NCBI RefSeq assembly: GCF_030149425.1 | Contig: NZ_JASBRQ010000038.1 | Span: 31,697-95,696 of the forward strand | DNA length: 64,000 nucleotides | Direction: 5' to 3' | Origin: Maricaulis sp. | GTDB lineage: Bacteria > Pseudomonadota > Alphaproteobacteria > Caulobacterales > Maricaulaceae | Position numbers and translations under genes: made by a program | Shown: positions 57,872-64,000 of the stretch, piece by piece | How positions within the stretch are numbered: the first letter of the stretch is position 1 | Layout: the number at the start of each line of letters is the position of its first letter | The notes under the pieces: model-generated | What the model saw: the letters and a program-made list of their open reading frames with translations, nothing else | Told to the model about the DNA's origin: nothing | Databases searched by the model: none

Positions 57872-59629
57872 CTAGCGCAGGACTGTGTATTCAGGGGCGG
57901 TGAGGATCATCAACACGCCGATCTGGACGCGACCGAGGCGGCCTTCATCGGGCGCCTGATCATCAATCGGAACACCGGCGATAATCTCGCGCATGCGGTC
58001 CCGGGTTGCGGTCGACAAAGTCCCGTAGGTGAAGACCGCATCGAGCCGGTCAAGCAAGGCGTCCGGGTCGTCGGCAATCGCCATCTCGGCGGTGTAATCG
58101 GGGTGGAAGCCCAGGGTCTCGGTGCGATTATCCCCCCAGGTGTTGTCGGTAATGAAGGCGCTCATGAAATTGGCAAAGCCGATCACGCTCGCTTCATTGA
58201 CAATCTGCAGCTCCGGGGCGGTTAGCCCGGCGGCCCCGGTTTCGGTTCCCGGCGCGACATAGCCGGGGCGATAGAAGTTGAAGACAGACGGGGCGCGGAA
58301 CGGATGCTGGCCGAGCGAGCCGGAACTCGACGTGTCCCAGAGATAGTCTTCGCGCCAGGCCTGGGTCCCGTCAATGCCGAAGGCGCGGGCCCAATGGGTG
58401 AAGCGCAGCACCGGCTCGCGCACCTTGCCCCAATCATTGGGGGCCGTGTCCGGCGCTTGCCGGGCTTCGCTATCCATCAGGATGGCGGCCAGGGTCGCGG
58501 CGAGATCGCCGCGCTGACCTTCGCCGATCACAGTCCCGTCCGGCAGGGTGTAGCTGCCATTGGCGAACACAGTCGCGACGCGCTGGATATAGGCCGGTGA
58601 GGGATGGCTGGTGGTGAAGCGCTGGATCAGTTGCCGGCTGATAAAGGGCGGCAGGTTGGGATGATTGAACAGAGTGTCGAGCGCTGTATCGATACTGGTT
58701 CGCGCCCGTGTTCCCGCCGGGATGGTGGTGCCGAGGAAGCTCTTTTCCAGATCCGAATGGAAAAACTCGAACACTTCAAGCGGCGTATAGGTGGCATCCG
58801 CTACGGAGTCGTCCGGCCAGAAATTCTCACCGTTCAGGCCCAGCCCGGTAAAGACGCGGGCCAGCCCCGTTACATCGGTATTGTCATAGGTTTCGATCGG
58901 GCGGCCATTGCCATCCATCACCACGCTGCCATCCATGCGCAGCTCGACCAAGCCGATGGTGAAGAGTTGCATGATCTCCCGGGCGTAGTTCTCATCGGGA
59001 ACACGGCCGGTCTCCATGTCGCCCTTGGCGTTGTAGAGATAGGTCAGATAGGCCGCCATGGCCGGAGAATAGGTGACGTCCTCGAGCAGGTCGCGATAAT
59101 TGCCGAAGGCGTTGCGCGAGAGGATGTCCATGTAATGCGCTGAGGTCAGGGGAAGTCCGGACAGGACCGAGGTTTGTCCCTCTGAAATCACCAGGATTTG
59201 CGACAGGGCGAACACCATGCGTTGGCGCAATTGGTCCTCGCCGCTGATGATGGCGCCCCAATAACTGTCCGAGGCGGCCCGGAAGCTCTCGAAATCATTG
59301 GCGACACCGTCTGCCAGCAAGGCATCGACATGCAGTGTGGGCGCCGCGGCGAACTGGTCGCGCAGCCAGAGCGATTGCGAGCTGTAGGCAAGATCTTCGG
59401 CCTCTGTATAGGTTGGACCGAAGGTGGCCTGATTGAGGAATTTCGACGCTTCCAGAATGGCTTGCCGGGTGACCGGCTGCGGTGTCGGGGTGGGCGGTTG
59501 AGGCGGAGCCGGCGGCGCATTAGTGCCGCCATCGCTCGTGCCGCCACCTCCGCCACCGCAGGCCGCAAGGCTAAGCGTCAGTGCCAGGACGGCGGTTTTC
59601 AGGATTGGACCCAGTCTGGATTGCGGCAT
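57872..59629 (-). CDS. DUF1800 lipoprotein
   Basis: A 585-residue protein with a lipoprotein signal (lipobox LAAC, followed by a long Gly run and a Pro/Thr linker to about residue 55). Family features: FLNQATFGPTYTEAEDLA, LREKW-like LRQRMVFALSQILVIS, NYAREIMQLFTIGLVEL and FISRQLIQRFTTSHPSPAYIQRVA. I set the start at 59629 because GAGAG precedes it; a longer frame adds nine residues with no ribosome site. Together with the DUF1501 gene it forms a two-gene exported module, lipoprotein first and Tat substrate second. Confidence 0.9.
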   Translation of the reverse strand: MPQSRLGPILKTAVLALTLSLAACGGGGGGTSDGGTNAPPAPPQPPTPTPQPVTRQAILEASKFLNQATFGPTYTEAEDLAYSSQSLWLRDQFAAAPTLHVDALLADGVANDFESFRAASDSYWGAIISGEDQLRQRMVFALSQILVISEGQTSVLSGLPLTSAHYMDILSRNAFGNYRDLLEDVTYSPAMAAYLTYLYNAKGDMETGRVPDENYAREIMQLFTIGLVELRMDGSVVMDGNGRPIETYDNTDVTGLARVFTGLGLNGENFWPDDSVADATYTPLEVFEFFHSDLEKSFLGTTIPAGTRARTSIDTALDTLFNHPNLPPFISRQLIQRFTTSHPSPAYIQRVATVFANGSYTLPDGTVIGEGQRGDLAATLAAILMDSEARQAPDTAPNDWGKVREPVLRFTHWARAFGIDGTQAWREDYLWDTSSSGSLGQHPFRAPSVFNFYRPGYVAPGTETGAAGLTAPELQIVNEASVIGFANFMSAFITDNTWGDNRTETLGFHPDYTAEMAIADDPDALLDRLDAVFTYGTLSTATRDRMREIIAGVPIDDQAPDEGRLGRVQIGVLMILTAPEYTVLR

Positions 59630-59782
59630 GGCGGCTCTCTCAAAACGCGCGCGCACAGCCTGCTGGCCCCACCCGCGACACTCTTCACACCATCAGGTAC
59701 GACGGATTGTGGCAATTTCCGTCGCGATTGTGGCGCTAAGGTGAAGCGGTCTTAATTTTCTTGGGTGGAATTTGAGCGGGAT

Positions 59783-60445
59783 TTAATCCGAATTATTGCC
59801 GTCGATCACCTCAAGCAGATTGGAGGTGTCGGCGGGATCGAACACATGGATGCGAGCGCGCGGCGCGAACCGCTGCAGGGCGTCGCGGGTTTCCTCAATC
59901 GGCACCGGGGTTTCGCCCCAGGGGTTGAGAATAATGCTGGCGCGGCCGTCAAGAACACGCAGCGCCGTCAAAGTATGCGAAATCGTCCCAAGATAGCCGC
60001 CGGCGACGAGCACGGGATGGGCATCGAGTTCCCGGATCAGGTCGAGATTGAGCCCGTCTTCAGCAATCGGTGACATCACCCCGCCGGCGCCCTCAATGAT
60101 GGTCGGACGGTCGCGGGCGATCGCATCGAGACACCAGTCAATGATGGCTTCAAGGCGCAGGCTCACCCCGCTGCGCCGCGCCGCCATGTCCGGTGACAGG
60201 GCCGGCTTGAAGCGCCAGGGTGTAATGGCGTCAATGGTCTCGATCGACAGATCCTGCCCGTTGGCCAGCAATAAGCGGACTGTGTCCGTTCCTTCCAGGG
60301 CGGCCGCGTCAAAGCCTGAAAGAACCGGCTTGAGCACTTTGGCGGCCTGACCGCGCGCGCGCTGCGCTTCAAGCAGGGCGCACAAGACGTGGGTTTTGCC
60401 GATATCGGTACCGGTGGCGGTGAAGAAAATCGGACGATTGCTCAT
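59783..60445 (-). CDS. bioD: Dethiobiotin synthetase
   Basis: A 220-residue ATP-dependent carboxylase-like ligase that closes the ureido ring of biotin from DAPA and CO2. The P-loop is TATGTDIGKTH. Substrate and ATP elements KPVLSGFD, PWRFKPALSPDMAAR and EGAGGVMSPI are present. Its start overlaps the bioF stop by four bases. The gene ends about 155 bases from the DUF1800 start; that gap shows no gene or clear terminator. Confidence 0.95.
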   Translation of the reverse strand: MSNRPIFFTATGTDIGKTHVLCALLEAQRARGQAAKVLKPVLSGFDAAALEGTDTVRLLLANGQDLSIETIDAITPWRFKPALSPDMAARRSGVSLRLEAIIDWCLDAIARDRPTIIEGAGGVMSPIAEDGLNLDLIRELDAHPVLVAGGYLGTISHTLTALRVLDGRASIILNPWGETPVPIEETRDALQRFAPRARIHVFDPADTSNLLEVIDGNNSD

Positions 60446-61620
60446 GAAACGGCCTCCAGCGCATTCAGCATGGGCGCGACCTGGTCAGCCAGCGCATCGA
60501 CATCGGATTCGCTGTGCGCGGCAGAAAAGGTAATGCGCAGGCGCGCGGTGCCCCGCGGCACGGTAGGCGGGCGGATCGCGGTGACCAGGAATCCGGCCTC
60601 CTGCAGGGCAGTCGAGGCTGCAAGGGCGTCGGCTTCTTCGCCAATGATAACCGGGACGATGGGAGATGCCGGTTCCGGCAAGCCGCAAGCCCGGGCGAAA
60701 CGCCGGGCCAAAACGGTCGGACGGGCGCAGCGCTCCTGGTCCGCTTCGATCAGCTCAAGCGCCTTGAGTGCGCCAGCAATGGCGGACGGGGGCAGGGCGG
60801 TGGTGAAGACGAGTGGACGTGCCCGTGTCCGCAACAATTCACAAACATTGCGGCTCGCGCAGAGATAACCGCCATAACTGCCCAGGGCCTTGGACAGCGT
60901 GCCCATCTGCAAAGCGGCCCTCGAGGGCGGGGTGAAAGCGTGGGCGGTGCCTTGGCCGTCGCCGGTGACGCCCAGCCCGTGGGCATCATCAACCAGCAGC
61001 CAGGCATCGAACTGCTCCGCCAGTCGGTTCAGCTGCGGCAGGGGGGCGATGTCGCCATCCATCGAGAACACGCCATCAGTGAGGATCAGAGTATGGCGGG
61101 CAGTCGTGCGATGTTTGGCCAGCTTGGCCTCGAGATCGGTCATATCGTTATGGCGGAAAACCAGGGTTTCGGCGCCGGAGAGCTTGGCGCCGGAATGCAG
61201 ACAGGCATGGGCCAGCTCGTCGATCAGGATGAGGTCGCCCGGCCCTGCCAGAGCCGGTGTAATCGCAAGATTGGCGAGATAGCCGGAGCCGAACACGATA
61301 CAATCCTCGCTGCCCTTAACGGCGGCGAGGCGGGCTTCCAGCTCAAACAGAAGCGGGTGACCGCCGCTGACCAGGCGCGACGCGCCGGAGCCGGCGCCAT
61401 AGCGCTCTGTCGCCGCTTGTGCTGCGGCAATCACCGCCGGGTCATGCGCCATGCCCAGATAGTCGTTCGAGCAGAAATTCGTCAGCAGGCGACCATCGCG
61501 TACGGTCTTCATGCTGGGCTGGTTGTCGGAGACGACGAGACGGCGGCGAAGGTGGCGACGCTCCAGGCCTTCCAGCTTGCGCGCTGCAAATTGCTCCAGC
61601 GAGGGTGTGTTTGAGCTCAT
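60442..61620 (-). CDS. bioF: 8-amino-7-oxononanoate synthase
   Basis: PLP enzyme (392 residues) condensing pimeloyl-ACP or -CoA with alanine. NYLGMAHDP-like FCSNDYLGMAHDP, GSGASRLVSGGHPLLFELE, DDAHGLGVTGDGQG and the PLP lysine in GTLSKALGSYGGYL are all present. It overlaps bioD by four bases and is divergent from bioA with only 43 bases between starts, so both promoters are packed together. No TTATCTATAA-like BioR box is visible in that gap. Confidence 0.95.
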   Translation of the reverse strand: MSSNTPSLEQFAARKLEGLERRHLRRRLVVSDNQPSMKTVRDGRLLTNFCSNDYLGMAHDPAVIAAAQAATERYGAGSGASRLVSGGHPLLFELEARLAAVKGSEDCIVFGSGYLANLAITPALAGPGDLILIDELAHACLHSGAKLSGAETLVFRHNDMTDLEAKLAKHRTTARHTLILTDGVFSMDGDIAPLPQLNRLAEQFDAWLLVDDAHGLGVTGDGQGTAHAFTPPSRAALQMGTLSKALGSYGGYLCASRNVCELLRTRARPLVFTTALPPSAIAGALKALELIEADQERCARPTVLARRFARACGLPEPASPIVPVIIGEEADALAASTALQEAGFLVTAIRPPTVPRGTARLRITFSAAHSESDVDALADQVAPMLNALEAVS

Positions 61621-61663
61621 ACAAGCCCTGTCGCATATACCGGGCGCCTGCTAAAGCCCGCCA

Positions 61664-62956
61664 ATGGCCCAAAATACACACGACTATCCGTTCGACCCGG
61701 CAGAGCACCATGTCTGGCGCCCCTATACCCAGATGAAGACCACCCCGGCGGGATTGCCGGTTGAGAGTGCGCAGGGGGTTCGTATTCGGTTAGCGGATGG
61801 GCGCGAGCTGATTGACGGGGTCTCGTCTTGGTGGACTGTGTGCCATGGCTATCGCCATCCGCATATCATCAACGCGGTCAAGGACCAGCTCGATCAGGTG
61901 CCGCACGTCATGCTGGGCGGGCTGACGCATCAGCCGGCAGAGCGCCTGGCCAAGCGGCTGGCCGGATTGGCGCCGGACGATCTCAATCACGTATTCTTTT
62001 GCGAGTCGGGTTCGGTCTCCGTCGAGATCGCCATGAAGATCGCGATGCAGTCCTGGATCAATCGCGGTGTCCAGGGGCGCACCCAATTCCTCGCATTCAA
62101 GGGCGGCTATCATGGTGACACGCTGGCCACGATGTCGGTGTGTGACCCGGAAGAGGGCATGCACACGCTGTTCGCCGGCGGCCTGCAGCGTCAGATCATT
62201 GCGGACCTGCCGGTCGATGATGCCGCCACTGCGGCGTTGGACCGGTTGATGGCGGACAAGGTGTCGAGTTTGGCTGGCGTTGTCACCGAGCCTTTGGTGC
62301 AAGGGGCTGGCGGCATGCGGTTTCACAGCCCGGAGACGCTGCAGCGCTTGCGGGCTCTGTGTGACAAGCACGGCTTGCCGCTGATCCTTGATGAGATCAT
62401 GACCGGGTTTGGCCGGCTGGGAACGATGTTTGCCTGCGAGAAAGCGGGCGTTGTGCCGGATATCATGACGGTTTCCAAAGCCTTGACCGGGGGAACCCTG
62501 CCATTGGCCGCGGCCATTGCATCGAGCCGGCTGTTCAATGCCTTCTGGTCGGACGAGGCCGGCGCGGCCCTGATGCATGGGCCGACCTATATGGGCAATC
62601 CGGCGGCCTGCGCCGCGGCAAATGCCTCGCTCGACCTGTTTGAACAGGAACCGCGGCTGCAACAGGTTGCCGCCATTGAGACCGAATTCGGTCGGCTTTT
62701 GCCGCTCGCACGGGGCATTCCCGGTGTTGTTGATGTGCGCTGGCAGGGCGCAATCGGTGTGATCGAGGTGCAGTCTCTGCCCGATCTCGACGCCCTCAAG
62801 GCAGAGTTCGTGCAGGCTGGTCTGTGGGTCCGCCCCTTCGGCAATATCATCTATCTGATGCCGCCCTATATCATCGATGCCGCCGACCTGGAGACCTTGA
62901 TCATGTCCACGATTGACGTCACCCGTCGCTGGGCCAGCCAGCACTTCAGCGCGTAG
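61664..62956 (+). CDS. bioA: Adenosylmethionine-8-amino-7-oxononanoate aminotransferase
   Basis: PLP aminotransferase (430 residues) making DAPA from KAPA with SAM as amino donor. HHVWRPYTQMKTTP at the N-terminus, DGVSSWWTVCHGYRHP, FKGGYHGDTLATMSV, LDEIMTGFGRLGTMFACE and the PLP lysine in TVSKALTGGTLPLAA identify it as BioA. Start ATG 61664 has no clear ribosome site. Divergent from bioFD; bioB, bioC and bioH are not in the window. Confidence 0.96.
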   Translation: MAQNTHDYPFDPAEHHVWRPYTQMKTTPAGLPVESAQGVRIRLADGRELIDGVSSWWTVCHGYRHPHIINAVKDQLDQVPHVMLGGLTHQPAERLAKRLAGLAPDDLNHVFFCESGSVSVEIAMKIAMQSWINRGVQGRTQFLAFKGGYHGDTLATMSVCDPEEGMHTLFAGGLQRQIIADLPVDDAATAALDRLMADKVSSLAGVVTEPLVQGAGGMRFHSPETLQRLRALCDKHGLPLILDEIMTGFGRLGTMFACEKAGVVPDIMTVSKALTGGTLPLAAAIASSRLFNAFWSDEAGAALMHGPTYMGNPAACAAANASLDLFEQEPRLQQVAAIETEFGRLLPLARGIPGVVDVRWQGAIGVIEVQSLPDLDALKAEFVQAGLWVRPFGNIIYLMPPYIIDAADLETLIMSTIDVTRRWASQHFSA

Positions 62957-62970
62957 TTAATTTCGGAAAA

Positions 62971-62999
62971 TTGAAAATAACCTTGCGCGCGACCATAAT
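62971..62999 (+). promoter_or_regulatory. Promoter of arsR-arsI
   Basis: TTGAAA (62971-62976), a 17-base spacer and CATAAT (62994-62999): a good sigma-70-type promoter. Transcription would start near 63006, about ten bases before the ATG, giving a very short leader. Confidence 0.65.
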
Positions 63000-63014
63000 T
63001 CCATTATATTGGAA
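62999..63014 (+). promoter_or_regulatory. Operator-like palindrome over the arsR start site
   Basis: TTCCA-TTATAT-TGGAA, a perfect five-base inverted repeat, overlaps the end of the -10 element and the predicted start site and ends two bases before the arsR ATG. This is where ArsR would block transcription. Confidence 0.55.
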
Positions 63015-63016
63015 AT

Positions 63017-63370
63017 ATGGAAAAGACGACCGCGATCCAGGCACTGAGTGCCCTGGCACATGACCGCCGGCTTGACGTGTTCCGCCTGCTTGTGGCGGCC
63101 GAGGCACCAGACCCGGACAAGGCCGGCCTGACGCCGAGTGAAATCGCGGCGCATCTGAGCCTGCCGGCTCCAACCTTGTCCTTTTATCTCAAGGAACTCT
63201 CCCAGGCCGGACTAGTCGAAGGGGAGAGAAACGGGCGCTCCATCCGGTATCGCGCCAAGCTCGACACGCTGCGCGGACTTGCAGCCTTCCTGCTGGAGGA
63301 TTGCTGTCGCGGCCTGCCAGCGCAGACCGGGGTTCAGCCCCTCAACACCGCACAGGAGATCCCATCATGA
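63017..63370 (+). CDS. arsR: ArsR-family metalloregulator, C96-C97 type
   Basis: A 117-residue winged-helix repressor. DNA-binding helix is TPSEIAAHLSLPAPTLSFYLKELSQAGLV and the wing is GERNGRSIRYRA. Vicinal cysteines C96-C97 (LLEDCCRG) near the C-terminus recall the As(III) site of Acidithiobacillus ferrooxidans ArsR (C95, C96, C102); the third cysteine is not obvious here. Downstream arsI overlaps by four bases. With a predicted start site ten bases before the ATG there is hardly room for a Shine-Dalgarno (only GGAAA two bases away), so translation may be near-leaderless. Confidence 0.88.
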   Translation: MEKTTAIQALSALAHDRRLDVFRLLVAAEAPDPDKAGLTPSEIAAHLSLPAPTLSFYLKELSQAGLVEGERNGRSIRYRAKLDTLRGLAAFLLEDCCRGLPAQTGVQPLNTAQEIPS

Positions 63371-63774
63371 AACGCCTCCATGTCAGCTTCAATGTCACCG
63401 ACCTTGAGCGCTCCATCGCCTTCTACGAGAACCTGTTCGGCGCCCCGCCAAGTCTGGTCCGTGAGGGCTATGCCAAATGGCTGCTGGATGATCCGCGGAT
63501 GAATTTTGTCATCGAAGCCAATGCGGATAAGCCCGGCTTCACCCATGCCGGCATCCAGACCGAAAGCGCGGATGAGTTGGGCGAGGTTTTCGACCGCATG
63601 AAGCAGGCCGAGGCGCCGTACCTGCCGGAGGGCGTAACAACGTGTTGCTATGCCAAATCGGAAAAGAGCTGGACCATGGATCCCGACGGCGTCGCTTGGG
63701 AGGCCTTCCACACCCGGCATCAGACAGAGGCCTATGGGCACTCGCCGGATATCCTTGCAGAGCAGGCAGAATAG
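63367..63774 (+). CDS. arsI: ArsI/CadI-type vicinal-oxygen-chelate dioxygenase (C-As lyase family)
   Basis: A 135-residue glyoxalase-fold protein. In ArsI, Fe(II) and oxygen split the carbon-arsenic bond of methylarsenite and aromatic arsenicals. Diagnostic elements: H5 (LHVSFNV), H60 (THAGIQ) and E112 (WEAFH) as metal ligands, and the vicinal pair C93-C94 in TTCCYAKSEKSW, which binds trivalent arsenic. FYENLFGAPP and GYAKWLLDDPRMNF also match ArsI/CadI. Start 63367 has AGGAG upstream and overlaps arsR as ATGA. No arsB, acr3, arsC or arsM is within the window. Demethylation of environmental methylarsenite is the likeliest role; cadmium-induced CadI is the alternative name. Confidence 0.87.
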   Translation: MKRLHVSFNVTDLERSIAFYENLFGAPPSLVREGYAKWLLDDPRMNFVIEANADKPGFTHAGIQTESADELGEVFDRMKQAEAPYLPEGVTTCCYAKSEKSWTMDPDGVAWEAFHTRHQTEAYGHSPDILAEQAE

Positions 63775-63883
63775 GGGGTTATCTGCAATCCATCTGCAGA
63801 AGACCTGCATTGCGTGCGTTTAGCCGCTTGACCCACCGCGGCCACGCGCATAAACAACGCACCTCGCTTCGGCGAGCACCATT

Positions 63884-63960
<77 letters not shown>

Positions 63961-64000
63961 CTTTTTTCCAGACAATCTGTTGAACTTGAAAGTGGTGCGT

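Overview
The window reads as an ordinary chromosomal stretch of a GC-rich alphaproteobacterium. The gene orders rne-amiC-mrcA-prfB, iscR-iscS-sufBCDSTA, glnB-glnA beside nnr, and tig-clpP-clpX-lon, together with the bactofilin/M23 pair and the style of the outer-membrane proteins, point to the Caulobacterales/Maricaulales (Maricaulis-like). That placement is inferred from gene content, not from a marker-gene tree. I see no insertion sequence, prophage, CRISPR array or replication origin. Codon use looks even throughout.

Layout. 1-6.9 kb: RNase E (5' half only, minus strand), then the cell-wall genes amiC and mrcA and the release factor gene prfB, which carries an intact programmed +1 frameshift. 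6.9-10.1 kb: a minus-strand cluster of bcp, a DUF455 ferritin-like protein, a membrane-anchored M23 peptidase and a bactofilin. 10.1-16.8 kb: an AsmA-like giant, tyrS, anmK and a hydrolase. 17.0-25.3 kb: a ten-gene Fe-S assembly operon behind an IscR-type operator, with a lipoprotein gene inserted between sufB and sufC. 25.3-38.1 kb (minus strand): a GGDEF protein, an RhlE-like helicase, a secreted amidohydrolase pair of which one lacks the metal motif, parE, an autotransporter, and glnBA. 38.1-45.5 kb: nnr, maeB, a MATE exporter, a TPMT-like methyltransferase and a degenerate EAL-like protein. 45.6-53.2 kb: tRNA-Leu and the proteostasis block tig, clpP, clpX, lon plus one conserved unknown. 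53.2-54.5 kb: pheA behind an aromatic-rich leader peptide and attenuator. 54.6-56.3 kb: a YiaA/B-pspA operon divergent from a TetR regulator with matching palindromes between them. 56.3-64 kb: tRNA-Val, a DUF1501/DUF1800 pair, divergent biotin genes, an arsR-arsI pair and tRNA-Asp.

How the parts work together. Several modules carry their own control sequence. The suf operon has an IscR-type site, and IscR is its first gene. The pheA leader can switch between terminator and antiterminator according to ribosome position on Tyr/Phe codons. The pspA/tetR gap holds two copies of one palindrome. The arsR promoter has an operator over its start site. prfB is autoregulated by recoding. The findings most worth follow-up are the pheA attenuator, the inactive-looking EAL protein, the inactive-looking amidohydrolase partner, the suf-embedded lipoprotein and the TetR-PspA circuit.
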